Shown one piece after another: positions 1-9,121 of a stretch of 29,182 nt of DNA; position 1 is the stretch's first letter, and each line of letters starts with the position of its first letter. Below the pieces are notes generated by a model. That model ran no database searches. It had not been told where the DNA came from and worked only from the letters and a program-made list of their open reading frames with translations. A program made the translations under genes and the position numbers. Source of the stretch: JAUWTJ01 sp965603015 (GTDB lineage: Bacteria > Pseudomonadota > Alphaproteobacteria > M2410); the NCBI GenBank assembly GCA_965603015.1, contig CBFDBJ010000046.1, positions 1 to 29,182 of the forward strand, given 5' to 3'.

Positions 1-1069
1 AACGACCGCTCTCATTGGACACCTTCTGTCGCGCACCGGGATCGAAGCCCAGGTTGGCGGCAATATCGGGGTCCCGGTGCTTGACCTGGAGCCACCCGAA
101 GATGGAACTGTTTATGTGCTTGAGGTTTCTTCGTATCAGGCCGATCTGGTAGAGAGTCTGAGGCTCGACATTGTCGTTTTTCTCAATCTGACACGCGATC
201 ATCTGGATCGCCATGGTGACATGGCGGGATACATGAAAGCCAAGATGCGTCTTGTTGATCGATTGACAAGCAGCGGCAAGGTTATCGTCGGCGCAAGCTC
301 GAGACCGACACAGGAGCTGTGCACCCAGTTTACGCTCTCCAGAAAAGAAGCGCTGGTCGCCGTCAGCGCCGAACAGGTGCTCGGTGAAGGCGTTTTCGTC
401 GTTGGCGGGTATCTCTATGACGGGACGTTGCCAAACGCTGAGAAGGTTGCGGACCTGGGTGCAATCACATCCCTTGCCGGTCGTCACAATTGGGAAAATG
501 CAGCTGCTGCATATGCAGTGGCGCATGAACTGGGAACGGAGCGAAGTCGTTTTCAGTCGGCTTTTGAAAGTTTTGAGGGCCTTCCGCACCGCAGCCAGGC
601 CGTTGCCAAAGTCGGCAAGGTGCTTTTTGTCAACGATTCCAAGGCAACCAATCTTGAGGCAGCTTTAAAGGCCATCAGCGCTTTCAACGATGTCTACTGG
701 ATTGCCGGCGGACAGGGAAAAGACGAAGACTTCGGCGGGTTGAAACCCCTGTTCCCCAAAATTCGCCGCGCCTATCTCATTGGAGAAGCCGCAGGTGAAA
801 TCGCCGCAGCGCTTGCTGGCGAGGTCGACTGCGTTGAGGCGGAAACCCTGGAGCGGGCGATTGCGCTGGCCGCCAAAGAGGCGAAAGTCTCGAAGGCAGA
901 GCGGCCGGTGGTCCTCTTGTCCCCGGCCTGCGCCTCCTTCGATCAATACAGAAACTTTGAAGAGCGCGGCGACGCCTTTTCCCGGCTTGCGCAGGATCTT
1001 GTCGAGACGCAGTCGAATGTTATTGAATTGCCAATCAACACCGATGACGGAGGCGAAGTCGCACAATGA
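1..1069 (+). CDS. murD: UDP-N-acetylmuramoylalanine--D-glutamate ligase (MurD), 5' end missing
   Basis: MurD adds D-glutamate to UDP-MurNAc-L-alanine in the cytoplasm, using ATP, in peptidoglycan precursor synthesis. The reading frame is already open at position 2, and the first residues (TTALIGHLL, then QVGGNIG) are those that directly follow the Mur ligase P-loop, so the N-terminal domain and the GTNGKST loop lie outside the window. Visible family motifs are EVSSYQ, a DHLDRHG segment in the central ATPase domain, GRHNWENAAAA, NDSKATN, GGQGKDEDF and the C-terminal SPACASFDQYRNFEERGDAF. The stop TGA overlaps the ftsW start (ATGA), which implies translational coupling. An internal ATG at 77 is not the true start because homology continues upstream of it. 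Identification is very secure. Confidence 0.97.
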   Translation, partial: TTALIGHLLSRTGIEAQVGGNIGVPVLDLEPPEDGTVYVLEVSSYQADLVESLRLDIVVFLNLTRDHLDRHGDMAGYMKAKMRLVDRLTSSGKVIVGASSRPTQELCTQFTLSRKEALVAVSAEQVLGEGVFVVGGYLYDGTLPNAEKVADLGAITSLAGRHNWENAAAAYAVAHELGTERSRFQSAFESFEGLPHRSQAVAKVGKVLFVNDSKATNLEAALKAISAFNDVYWIAGGQGKDEDFGGLKPLFPKIRRAYLIGEAAGEIAAALAGEVDCVEAETLERAIALAAKEAKVSKAERPVVLLSPACASFDQYRNFEERGDAFSRLAQDLVETQSNVIELPINTDDGGEVAQ

Positions 1070-2214
1070 AGCTTGCACGAACTGACCGCAGCGCCTGGAC
1101 TGAACTCATGTTCACTGTCGACAAGGGTATATTGGTCTGTGTTTTTCTGCTCATGGCGGCCGGTCTTCTTGTCGGTCTCGTTGCCAGTCCCGCGGTCGCC
1201 GAACGTCTGCAACTCGAGCCGCTGCATTTCTTCATTCGGCAATTCACTTTCATGCTCGTCGCCATTCCGCTTATCCTCGGCATAGCGCTGCTTGATGCCA
1301 CTGCAATTCGCCGTCTTGGATTTATCATTTTTGCGGTATCCTTTGTCGGACTTCTCATCCTTCCCTTTGTGGGGATGGAGATCAAGGGAGCCACTCGCTG
1401 GATATCCCTCGGCAGTTTTTCCCTGCAGCCGTCCGAGTTCCTGAAGCCCGGGTTTATTATTGTGCTGGCTGCGATCTTCGCATCAGTTACCGAGCAAAAT
1501 CGCAAGCAGATCAGCCTGATAGCTGCTGCTATCACGGGGCTTGTCGTATTGATTCTGGTGCGGCAACCGGACTTTGGACAGACGAGCCTCATTGCAGCCT
1601 CCTTTGTCATTATGCTTCTTTTATCCGGAGCGCCGCGGCGCTGGATTATCACGCTGATGGCCATCGGTGCCGGGCTCTCGGTTGCCGCCTACATAACTGT
1701 CGATCACGTGCGCACAAGGGTCGAGACATGGCTCCATCCAGGCAGCGGCGACACCTATCAAATTGATCTGTCGCTTAATGCTATTGCCAGGGGCGGTGTA
1801 ACAGGGCAGGGGCTTGGCGAGGGACGTATCAAGCACGTCCTGCCTGATGCACATACGGATTTCATCTTTGCAGCAACGGCGGAAGAGTTCGGTCTTTTCG
1901 CGTGCCTCGCGCTGATGATCCTGTTTAGTACAATTATCTGGCGCGGCCTTGTTCGATCGCTTGAAACCATCGACCCCTTTACCCAACTGGCAACGGCGGG
2001 TCTTGTTTCACTCTTCGGCCTTCAGGCCATTGTCAACATTGGCGTTAATATGAAAGTTTTGCCGACCAAAGGGATGACGCTGCCACTGGTATCATACGGC
2101 GGGTCCTCCTTGCTTGCACTGGCCATCACCACCGGCATGATCCTCGCGCTGACGCGCAAGCGGGCCGCTTCACGAGCCGTGTCCCATGGTGGTCTCGTCA
2201 GAGGCGGCGGCTAA
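1066..2214 (+). CDS. ftsW: Septal peptidoglycan glycosyltransferase FtsW (SEDS family)
   Basis: FtsW polymerises lipid II into septal glycan strands together with the class B penicillin-binding protein FtsI. The 382-residue product is highly hydrophobic, with about ten predicted membrane segments starting near residue 22. SEDS motifs are visible: a QPSEFLKP segment, HTDFIFAATAEEFG near residue 263, and GMTLPLVSYGGSS near residue 340. The Asp in HTDFIFA (residue 265) should correspond to the catalytic Asp of RodA and FtsW, from my memory of the family. The start overlaps the murD stop by 4 bases, and the TAA stop shares one base with the murG ATG. The short cytoplasmic N-terminus (MKLARTDRSAWTELMFTVDK) and the position between murD and murG distinguish it from RodA. 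Confidence 0.96.
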   Translation: MKLARTDRSAWTELMFTVDKGILVCVFLLMAAGLLVGLVASPAVAERLQLEPLHFFIRQFTFMLVAIPLILGIALLDATAIRRLGFIIFAVSFVGLLILPFVGMEIKGATRWISLGSFSLQPSEFLKPGFIIVLAAIFASVTEQNRKQISLIAAAITGLVVLILVRQPDFGQTSLIAASFVIMLLLSGAPRRWIITLMAIGAGLSVAAYITVDHVRTRVETWLHPGSGDTYQIDLSLNAIARGGVTGQGLGEGRIKHVLPDAHTDFIFAATAEEFGLFACLALMILFSTIIWRGLVRSLETIDPFTQLATAGLVSLFGLQAIVNIGVNMKVLPTKGMTLPLVSYGGSSLLALAITTGMILALTRKRAASRAVSHGGLVRGGG

Positions 2215-3395
2215 TGAGTAAAGCGGGACGGATCGTCATTGCTGCAGGCGGAACGGGCGGACATCTCTTCCCTGCCCAGGCTCTTGCCAACGAACTGATC
2301 GCCCGCGGTCACGAGATTACGCTCATCACCGACGAGCGAGGCATGCGCTGGAAAGACAGTTTTGAGGGCACCGACATGGTGACATCCAGTTCGGCAACCA
2401 TCGCGCGGCGAGGGTTGGTCGGCAAAATTCAGGCCCTCATGACAATCATGTCTGCCGTTTGGTCAAATTATCGGCTCCTGGGGCGGATGAAGCCTGCAGC
2501 AGTTGTCGGTTTTGGCGGATATCCCTCAATCCCCCCGATGATCGCCGCAGTGCTCAGGCGGTTGCCACGAGTCATTCACGAGCAAAATGGCGTCATGGGA
2601 CGTGCCAATCGGGCGCTCGCGCCCCGAATGACAGCCGTTGGTGTTACGGTCCCCAACCCGGTCGGCATTCCTGCGAAAGCCCGCACGCGCCAGACCCTGG
2701 TTGGTAACCCGGTGCGAGCGGAAGTCGTCAAACAGGCTGGCCGCAAATATGTCGCTCCTGGCGCCGAAGGCGATATCAACCTCCTGATTTTCGGGGGCTC
2801 TCAGGGTGCTGCAATCCTTTCGACCGTAGTGCCCGAAGCCATTGGCCTGTTGAGTGAACCTTTGAGGCAGCGGCTCAGGGTGTGTCAGCAGGCCAGGGCC
2901 GAAGATCTGGAGAAGGTGCGGGCGCTCTACAAAGACATTGGCGTCATGGCTCTGGTTGAAACCTTTTACAGCGATATGCCACAACGCATGCGCGACGCAC
3001 ACCTGGTTATATCTCGCTCCGGCGCATCTACGGTTTGTGAGCTGATGGTCATCGGGCGTCCGTCTATTCTTGTCCCGCTGCCGCAGGCGCTGGACGGGGA
3101 TCAGGCAGCAAATGCCAAATACCTGGTAGAGGCGGGTGGCGCCTGGCTCATGCCACAAAAAGAGATGAGCGTTGAGGCCGTTCGAAAGCTTCTGACGGAT
3201 CTCCTTGAGGATTCGTCCGCGCTTCAGGGCGCAGCTGATGCTGCAAAGGAAATGGGCAGACCCCGCGCCGCACAGGAGCTGGCCGATCTGGTTGAAAGTA
3301 TTGCCAAAGGGGGTAATAGCAGGCAGGCATCGGGTGGAAACGGGGGGCAGTCCGCCGTAGAGGTAGCGTCGGCGGCCAAGGGAGAAGGTAAATGA
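2214..3395 (+). CDS. murG: UDP-N-acetylglucosamine--undecaprenyl-PP-MurNAc-pentapeptide transferase (MurG)
   Basis: MurG transfers GlcNAc from UDP-GlcNAc to lipid I, giving lipid II on the inner face of the cytoplasmic membrane. It is a GT-B glycosyltransferase. The glycine loop GGTGGH is at residues 12-17, followed by VVGFGGYPSIPP, the HEQNGVMGRANR segment, the second glycine loop IFGGSQGA, and the nucleotide-sugar site SRSGASTVCEL with LPQALDGDQAANA. At 393 residues it is somewhat longer than the E. coli protein (about 355). The excess is a low-complexity Gly/Ala/Ser tail after about residue 365 that is unlikely to be catalytic. The start is coupled to ftsW (TAATG) and the stop overlaps the murC start (ATGA). 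Confidence 0.97.
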   Translation: MSKAGRIVIAAGGTGGHLFPAQALANELIARGHEITLITDERGMRWKDSFEGTDMVTSSSATIARRGLVGKIQALMTIMSAVWSNYRLLGRMKPAAVVGFGGYPSIPPMIAAVLRRLPRVIHEQNGVMGRANRALAPRMTAVGVTVPNPVGIPAKARTRQTLVGNPVRAEVVKQAGRKYVAPGAEGDINLLIFGGSQGAAILSTVVPEAIGLLSEPLRQRLRVCQQARAEDLEKVRALYKDIGVMALVETFYSDMPQRMRDAHLVISRSGASTVCELMVIGRPSILVPLPQALDGDQAANAKYLVEAGGAWLMPQKEMSVEAVRKLLTDLLEDSSALQGAADAAKEMGRPRAAQELADLVESIAKGGNSRQASGGNGGQSAVEVASAAKGEGK

Positions 3396-4801
3396 AGGCA
3401 TCACCGTTTCAGACGGGCAAGCTTCACTTTGTCGGCATTGGCGGCATTGGCATGAGCGGTATCGCTGAGTTGATGCACAATCTGAATTACGAGGTACAGG
3501 GCTCTGATGCGTCAGAGAGCCCCAATGTTGCGCGGCTCAGGCAACTTGGTATCGATATTAAAGTTGGCCAGCACGAGGACAATCTCGAAAGCGCCCGTGT
3601 CGTGGTAATATCGAGCGCCATCAAATCGGACAATCCGGAGCTCATTGCGGCGCGCGAGCGCCACCTGCCCATCGTGCGCCGGGCTGAAATGCTGGCAGAA
3701 CTGATGCGCCTGAAATGGTGTGTTTCCATTGGCGGGACCCACGGCAAGACCACGACCACATCCATTATCGCAACGCTTCTTGAAAGTGGCGGGTTTGACC
3801 CCACCGTGATCAATGGCGGTATCATCAATGCCTATGGCACCAACGCGCGCCTTGGCGAAGGTGACTGGATGGTCGTGGAAGCGGACGAATCTGATGGCAC
3901 TTTCGTCAAACTACCCTCGACCATTGCCGTGGTCACCAATATGGATCCCGAACACCTGGATCACTACGGTGATTTCGAGGCCCTGCGACAAGCCTTTCGG
4001 ACATTTGTTGAAAATGTTCCTTTCTACGGGTTTGCGGTGCTGTGTATCGATCATCCCGAAGTTCAGGCCATGATCGGCCAGATCGAGGACCGCCGGATCA
4101 TCACCTATGGTGAAAGTCCGCAAGCGGACGTCCGGGTGGTTGATATGAAATTTGCCGAAAGTGGCGCGACCTTTTCTGTCGTCTTCAAGAAAGATGAGGG
4201 GGAGGAGGTCCTGAAAGACGTGCGGCTTCCCATGCCCGGCAACCACAACGTCCTCAATGCACTTGCAGGCATAACAGTTGCCCGGGAAATGGGCATGGCG
4301 CCCAAAGACATCCGCAAGGCGCTGGCGTCCTTTGAGGGTGTCAATCGCCGTTTTACCAGAACCGGGACTGTGGGCGGCGTTACTGTCGTTGACGACTATG
4401 GTCACCATCCGGTGGAAATTGCCGCCGCCCTTAAGGCTGCTCGGGGTGCCTTTACCGGCAAGGTTGTTGCTGTTGTCCAGCCGCACAGATATTCAAGATT
4501 GAAAGAACTCTTCGATGAGTTCTGCACCTGTTTCAATGATGCAGATACGGTAATCGTCTCTGACGTTTACGCTGCAGGCGAAGCGCCTGTTGAAGGGGCC
4601 AGCCAGCTCGCGCTCATTGACGGCCTCAGGGCCCACGGTCACAAGCATGTCTTGCCGCTTGAAGATCCTTCATCCCTGGCCCCCCTTATTGCGCAGGTGA
4701 CAGAGCCCGGCGACGTGGTGGTTTGCCTTGGCGCCGGAACCATCACAAATTGGGCGAACACTCTTCCCGGTGAGCTTAAGGCCTTGAAGGCAGGGAGCTG
4801 A
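3392..4801 (+). CDS. murC: UDP-N-acetylmuramate--L-alanine ligase (MurC)
   Basis: MurC attaches L-alanine to UDP-MurNAc with ATP, the first amino acid step of the stem peptide. The 469-residue length is normal. The N-terminal Rossmann domain shows GIGGIGMSGIAE, the P-loop GGTHGKTTTT spans residues 114-123, the central domain has EADESDGTF and a DPEHLDHYG segment, then PGNHNVLNALAG, and the C-terminal domain has DDYGHHP at residues 334-340. The ATG overlaps the murG stop, and the TGA ends one base before the murB GTG. The order murG-murC-murB is standard for the cluster. Confidence 0.97.
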   Translation: MKASPFQTGKLHFVGIGGIGMSGIAELMHNLNYEVQGSDASESPNVARLRQLGIDIKVGQHEDNLESARVVVISSAIKSDNPELIAARERHLPIVRRAEMLAELMRLKWCVSIGGTHGKTTTTSIIATLLESGGFDPTVINGGIINAYGTNARLGEGDWMVVEADESDGTFVKLPSTIAVVTNMDPEHLDHYGDFEALRQAFRTFVENVPFYGFAVLCIDHPEVQAMIGQIEDRRIITYGESPQADVRVVDMKFAESGATFSVVFKKDEGEEVLKDVRLPMPGNHNVLNALAGITVAREMGMAPKDIRKALASFEGVNRRFTRTGTVGGVTVVDDYGHHPVEIAAALKAARGAFTGKVVAVVQPHRYSRLKELFDEFCTCFNDADTVIVSDVYAAGEAPVEGASQLALIDGLRAHGHKHVLPLEDPSSLAPLIAQVTEPGDVVVCLGAGTITNWANTLPGELKALKAGS

Positions 4802-4802
4802 C

Positions 4803-5729
4803 GTGGCCAGCCTGATTGAAAAACTTCCTGATGTGCGCGGTAAATATATTGAGGGCGCGCGACTTGATGCCTTGACCTGGTTTCGCGTCGGGGGGGCAGC
4901 GGATATCCTGTTTTCGCCCGAAGACTTCGATGACCTCACCACTTTTCTCCGAGGTTGTCCTGATGATATCCCGGTTCGGGTTATCGGTGTCGGTTCCAAT
5001 CTCCTGGTGCGGGACGGTGGTCTGGAAGGTGTTACGATCCGCCTTGCCAGGGGCTTTGGCGGGATTGAGATCGAAGGCGATGTCGTCGAGGCAGGGGCCG
5101 CAGCGCTTGATGTCACCGTTGCGCGTCGCGCCCAAAAGGCCGGACTTGCCGGGCTTGAATTTTACCGCGGCATTCCCGGAGCCATTGGTGGCGCATTGCG
5201 CATGAATGCCGGTTCTTATGGAACTGAAACAAAAGACGTTTTGATCGAATGCACCGCCGTCGATCGAACAGGACGCAGCCGAACCTTGAAGGTTGAGGAT
5301 ATGGGCTACTCCTACCGTCATTCCGACGTTCCTGAAGACCTCATATTTACGTCGGCTCGCTTTCAGGCACGTCGGGATGACCCCGAAGCCATTCAGGCAC
5401 GCATGGATGCGATCACTCAATCCAGAGAGAGCACCCAGCCAATCAAGAGCCGGACCGGTGGCAGTACCTTTAAAAATCCCGATCTCACACTATCAGGCGG
5501 GCTCAAGGCGTGGCAGCTCATTGATGCCGCCGGTTGCCGGGGGTTGCAGATCGGCGGGGCTCAGGTCTCCGAACAGCATTGTAATTTCCTGATCAATCTG
5601 GGTGAGGCGACGGCTGCCGACCTTGAGAATCTGGGCGAAGAAGTGCGCCGCCGGGTCAAGGAGACGTGCAGTGTTGAACTCGAGTGGGAAATAAGGCGAA
5701 CAGGCCGGGAACAGGGTGAAAAAAATTAG
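4803..5729 (+). CDS. murB: UDP-N-acetylmuramate dehydrogenase (MurB)
   Basis: MurB is a FAD enzyme that reduces UDP-GlcNAc-enolpyruvate to UDP-MurNAc with NADPH. FAD-binding motifs are TWFRVGGAADILF, IGVGSNLLVRDGG and IPGAIGGALRMNAGSYG. The substrate and catalytic segment is GGSTFKNP, and the C-terminal domain has AGCRGLQIGGAQVSEQHCNF and ends in the usual ELEWEIRR. At 308 residues it looks like the shorter MurB form. The start is GTG at 4803, with a GGGAG ribosome site (in the murC 3' end) just upstream and homology beginning within a few residues. It stops at TAG, one of several genes in this window that use UAG as a normal stop. Confidence 0.96.
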   Translation: MASLIEKLPDVRGKYIEGARLDALTWFRVGGAADILFSPEDFDDLTTFLRGCPDDIPVRVIGVGSNLLVRDGGLEGVTIRLARGFGGIEIEGDVVEAGAAALDVTVARRAQKAGLAGLEFYRGIPGAIGGALRMNAGSYGTETKDVLIECTAVDRTGRSRTLKVEDMGYSYRHSDVPEDLIFTSARFQARRDDPEAIQARMDAITQSRESTQPIKSRTGGSTFKNPDLTLSGGLKAWQLIDAAGCRGLQIGGAQVSEQHCNFLINLGEATAADLENLGEEVRRRVKETCSVELEWEIRRTGREQGEKN

Positions 5730-5736
5730 CTTTACG

Positions 5737-5760
5737 TTAAGGATCTTTAAGATCCGTTAA
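5737..5760 (+). promoter_or_regulatory. Three TTAA boxes on a 10-bp period with a short inverted repeat, upstream of ddl
   Basis: TTAA occurs at 5737, 5747 and 5757, each 10 bp after the last, so on the same face of the helix. The middle box lies inside a perfect inverted repeat: GGATCTT (5741-5747), one central base, AAGATCC (5749-5755). No T-run follows, so this is not an intrinsic terminator. The 100-bp murB-ddl gap is the largest break in an otherwise packed stretch from murD to ftsQ, so a regulator site or internal promoter is plausible. The CtrA consensus is TTAA-N7-TTAA (11-bp period), and the spacing here is N6, so I do not call it CtrA. Confidence 0.35.
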
Positions 5761-5829
5761 CCAAGATGAACGAAGATCTGAAAAGGTATGGCTCCGATCG
5801 GGGTCGCGGGTCCTGGGTATGAGTATAGA

Positions 5830-6759
5830 ATGAGTCAGACGAAGAAACATGTGGCCCTTCTGTGCGGCGGCTGGTCGGCCGAGCGCGAGGTTTCGCTTGT
5901 CTCCGGCCGGGACTGTGCGGCCGGTTTGCGCGAGAACGGCTACCGCGTCACCGAGATAGATGTTGATCATGATGTTGCCATGCGGCTGCAGGACGTCAAA
6001 CCCGATGTCGCTTTCAATGCGCTTCACGGTCAATGGGGCGAAGATGGCTGCGTCCAGGGGCTCCTCGAGGTTCTGGAAATTCCTTACACACATTCCGGCG
6101 TGCTGGCCTCGGCCATTGCTATGGACAAGGAGCGCGCCAAAGCTCTCTTTGCGCCGGTTGGTATCAAATGTGCTGAAGGGCTCGTCGCGGCGCGCAAGGA
6201 TGCCATGAAGTCTCACCTTATGGAGCCGCCTTACGTCATCAAGCCGGTCAATCAGGGCTCGTCAGTCGGGGTCTTTTTGATCCGCGAGGGCGACAATCGT
6301 CCACCGGCAGAGCTTGCCAGTCCTGATTCCGGCCTTGGCGACGAAGTCATGCTTGAGCGCTTCATCGCTGGCCGTGAACTGACCGTGGCTGTGATGGATG
6401 GAACGGCACTTGGCGTTACAGAAATTGATCCCAAAGCAAGTTTTTATGACTACGATTCGAAATATGCCGAGGGTGGATCAGCGCATATTTTGCCCGCCGA
6501 AGTGCCGGAAGAAATTTTCGTACAGGCCTGTCTCCAGTCTGAAAGGGCCTTTGAAGCCCTTGGCTGCCGCGGTGTCGCTCGCGCCGACTTCAGATACGAC
6601 GATACGACAAAGAGCCCGGGCGATCTGGTTATGCTGGAGATCAACACTCAGCCCGGCATGACACCGACGTCTCTGGTTCCTGAACAAGCCGCATTCAAGG
6701 GAATTTCCTTTCCTGATCTTGTGAGCTGGATGGTGGAGGACGCATCATGCCAGCGATAA
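5830..6759 (+). CDS. ddl: D-alanine--D-alanine ligase (Ddl)
   Basis: Ddl joins two D-alanines with ATP, supplying the dipeptide that MurF adds to the stem peptide. It is an ATP-grasp enzyme. The N-terminal CGGWSAEREVSLVSG begins near residue 12, then ALHGQWGEDGCVQG, a YTHSGVLASAIAMDK segment, KPVNQGSSVGV, and the metal and ATP site LEINTQPGMTPTSLVPEQA near the C-terminus. I chose ATG 5830 (MSQTKKHVALL) because family proteins start about here. An in-frame ATG at 5788 would add 14 residues (MAPIGVAGPGYEYR) that resemble no Ddl sequence I know. Neither start has an ideal ribosome site, so the start is uncertain. The 3' end overlaps ftsQ by 13 bases. Confidence 0.95.
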   Translation: MSQTKKHVALLCGGWSAEREVSLVSGRDCAAGLRENGYRVTEIDVDHDVAMRLQDVKPDVAFNALHGQWGEDGCVQGLLEVLEIPYTHSGVLASAIAMDKERAKALFAPVGIKCAEGLVAARKDAMKSHLMEPPYVIKPVNQGSSVGVFLIREGDNRPPAELASPDSGLGDEVMLERFIAGRELTVAVMDGTALGVTEIDPKASFYDYDSKYAEGGSAHILPAEVPEEIFVQACLQSERAFEALGCRGVARADFRYDDTTKSPGDLVMLEINTQPGMTPTSLVPEQAAFKGISFPDLVSWMVEDASCQR

Positions 6760-7685
6760 GCCAAAGGACACATGCTGCCAGGAAACCGGCTGCTCCCAAA
6801 TCCCGTTCAAAATCCAGAGCAAAATCCAAACCCCGCAAAGGGACGCGCCGCAAGAAATTGAGCTGGCTTGGGAGGCAAAAACAGAAGGTGTCGGATCTGA
6901 GGGATCGGATCCTGGGGTATCGCCTTCATGCCCTGATCGGCTCATTCGTCGTTGTGGCAGTTTCGCTCTATGTGGCTTTGGCCGCCGGGCTTGGCGAATG
7001 GGCCGCTGATGAAGTAGGTGATGCAACACGTCATGTGCTTGTTGCCTCGGGCCTGTCTGTCGAGCAAATCCGGGTTGAGGGGCGCAATCGTGCCGATCTT
7101 GACGATGTTCGCGAGGCTATTGGCATTGTCCAGGGCGGGTCCATCTTGCATTATAATGTCGCGGCCGCCCGGGCCCGTCTTGAAGAAATTGAGTGGGTCG
7201 AGGATGCCAAGGTCATCCGGCTTCTCCCGCGTACAATCCATGTCGTGATCACGGAGCGCCGTCCTGTCGCCATCTGGCAGATGGATGGCAACCTGCACCT
7301 GGTGGATAACAACGGGTTTGTCCTGGATGAGTTCAGGGATGAATGGGCCATGAACCTGCCACTCGTCGTTGGACCGGGAGCGCCGGGGGAGACCGCCGCA
7401 CTGCTAACGGCTCTGGCCACATTTCCCGACATTCGGGAAAACTTCGCTTCCGCCATCCGTGTTGCAGACCGCAGGTGGAACTTGAGACTGAAAAACGGGA
7501 TTGAAATCCGTCTGCCTGCTGAAAATATTCATTTTGCACTGTCGCGAATTGTGAAATACAATAATGAGTATGATTTGTTCAAGCAGGAGATCAAATCTGT
7601 CGACCTCAGGCTGCCTGACAGGGTCTACTTGAAATTGACCGATGAGGAAGCCGATCGTTTGTGGTCGCCAGGGTCGAGGACGTAG
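6747..7685 (+). CDS. ftsQ: Cell division protein FtsQ (DivIB type)
   Basis: FtsQ is a bitopic inner-membrane protein that, with FtsB and FtsL, links early and late divisome proteins. The 312-residue product has a long basic cytoplasmic N-terminus (many K and R to about residue 50), one membrane segment near residues 65-88 (SFVVVAVSLYVALAAGL), then the POTRA domain (VEQIRVEGRNRADLDDVREAI, broken here only in description) and the FtsQ beta domain (WVEDAKVIRLLPRTIHVVI, VDLRLPDRVYLKL). GGAGG precedes the ATG at good spacing inside the ddl 3' end. It stops at TAG. The position between ddl and ftsA is diagnostic. Confidence 0.94.
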   Translation: MPAISQRTHAARKPAAPKSRSKSRAKSKPRKGTRRKKLSWLGRQKQKVSDLRDRILGYRLHALIGSFVVVAVSLYVALAAGLGEWAADEVGDATRHVLVASGLSVEQIRVEGRNRADLDDVREAIGIVQGGSILHYNVAAARARLEEIEWVEDAKVIRLLPRTIHVVITERRPVAIWQMDGNLHLVDNNGFVLDEFRDEWAMNLPLVVGPGAPGETAALLTALATFPDIRENFASAIRVADRRWNLRLKNGIEIRLPAENIHFALSRIVKYNNEYDLFKQEIKSVDLRLPDRVYLKLTDEEADRLWSPGSRT

Positions 7686-7754
7686 ATGCGAAATTTGAGT
7701 GAATTGGACCGGGGATGCTAACTCGGTTTTGACGACGACAACAAGATCAGGGAG

Positions 7755-9083
7755 ATGAAGGCGCGCATGAACTTTCTTTCATCCGCCAGAGTAAGAAGAG
7801 ACCGGACTGAAGCTGCGCGACCGGCAGCTCGCGGGGCTCTAAGGCAGCGCACGTTCGCAGCGCTTGATGTTGGTTCAACCAAAATTTCCTGCTTTATCGG
7901 TATTAAGGAGACCGGCAAGTCCGGCGCCCCGTTGCCTGTCCGTGTCATCGGGATTGGCCATCATATCTGCCATGGTCTGAAGAACGGCTCTGTCGTTGAC
8001 ATGGAGCTGGCCGAGCAATCGATCCGGGCTGCGGTCGAGGCTGCTGAACGCATGGCGGACGTTACGGTTCGCGATGTGGTCGTCAATCTCTCAACGTCCG
8101 GTATCAGCAGTCATACGTCTTCGAGCGTCATCAACATCGATGGTCGTGAAGTTGAGGAGGCAGATGTCAGCCGGGTCCTGAGGCAAGGGCTTGCTGCGCT
8201 TGATGGCGGCGAGCATCAGATTGTGCATGCGGTCCCGACCGGCTATCGAATTGATGCCAATAGAAACATTGCCCACCCTGAAGGCATGTACGGCAAGGAA
8301 CTGGGCGTGGACGTCAATCTGGTGACCGCAGCTCCCGGGCCTTTGCGCAATTTACGGGTTTGTGTAGAGCGTTGCCATCTCGACGTAACCCGTTTTGTTG
8401 CCTCACCTTTTGCATCAGGCCTCGCCTGTCTCGTTGAGGATGAACTGGATCTGGGTGTGACTGTGGTCGATATGGGCGGCGGCACGACATCCGTTGCGGT
8501 TTTTGCCAGAGGAATGTTGCAATATACAGGCGTTGTTCCCTTTGGCGGCAACGCTGTCACCAATGACATCGCGCTCGGCCTGTCGACATCGATGGACAAT
8601 GCCGAGCGAATGAAAGCGCTTTATGGCAGCGCCTTTGGCGGACCAAATGATGACCGAGACATGATCCGCGTTCCACAAGTTGGTGAAGATGACGACGCGG
8701 AGGGCGTTTCAGTCCCGCGCTCAACACTGACACAGATCATTCGCCCGCGCCTGGAAGAGACGTTTGAGCATGTGCGCGATTTGATTGCCGCCAACCCAAA
8801 GGCCCAAATTGCAGGTCGGCGCGCTGTCCTGACCGGCGGTGCGAGTCAGATGAACGGGGTCAAGGAACTTGGTGCCCGTATCCTGGACAAACAGGTGCGT
8901 CTCGGCCGACCGACGAAATTGACCGGTCTGGCAGATGCAACTCGCGGCCCGGCTTTTTCCACCGCCGCAGGTCTCTTGACCTTCGCGACAGATCCTCCGG
9001 TCGATGTCGCGTTCAGGCCGCAGGAAGTCTCATACGTGCCTTTCGAATCAAAGATCGGGAGGTTGCGTGCGTGGCTTTGGTAG
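7755..9083 (+). CDS. ftsA: Cell division protein FtsA (actin-like)
   Basis: FtsA is an actin-fold ATPase that tethers FtsZ polymers to the inner membrane. In the 442-residue product the first nucleotide motif is ALDVGSTKISCFIG near residue 36, the second is VVDMGGGTTSVAVF near residue 238, and a third is AVLTGGASQMNGV near residue 357. The final residues, SKIGRLRAWLW, form the amphipathic membrane-targeting helix typical of FtsA. The first 30 residues are basic and not conserved. An AGGGAG ribosome site sits upstream of ATG 7755. The 69-bp gap from ftsQ shows no clear signal. It ends in TAG. Confidence 0.96.
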   Translation: MKARMNFLSSARVRRDRTEAARPAARGALRQRTFAALDVGSTKISCFIGIKETGKSGAPLPVRVIGIGHHICHGLKNGSVVDMELAEQSIRAAVEAAERMADVTVRDVVVNLSTSGISSHTSSSVINIDGREVEEADVSRVLRQGLAALDGGEHQIVHAVPTGYRIDANRNIAHPEGMYGKELGVDVNLVTAAPGPLRNLRVCVERCHLDVTRFVASPFASGLACLVEDELDLGVTVVDMGGGTTSVAVFARGMLQYTGVVPFGGNAVTNDIALGLSTSMDNAERMKALYGSAFGGPNDDRDMIRVPQVGEDDDAEGVSVPRSTLTQIIRPRLEETFEHVRDLIAANPKAQIAGRRAVLTGGASQMNGVKELGARILDKQVRLGRPTKLTGLADATRGPAFSTAAGLLTFATDPPVDVAFRPQEVSYVPFESKIGRLRAWLW

Positions 9084-9121
9084 ATTGTGCTGAAGAAACA
9101 GGTACGGATGCGAAACAATTC

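Noticed and set aside
5741..5755. Intrinsic terminator between murB and ddl
   Set aside because: The stem is short and AT-rich and is not followed by a T-run.
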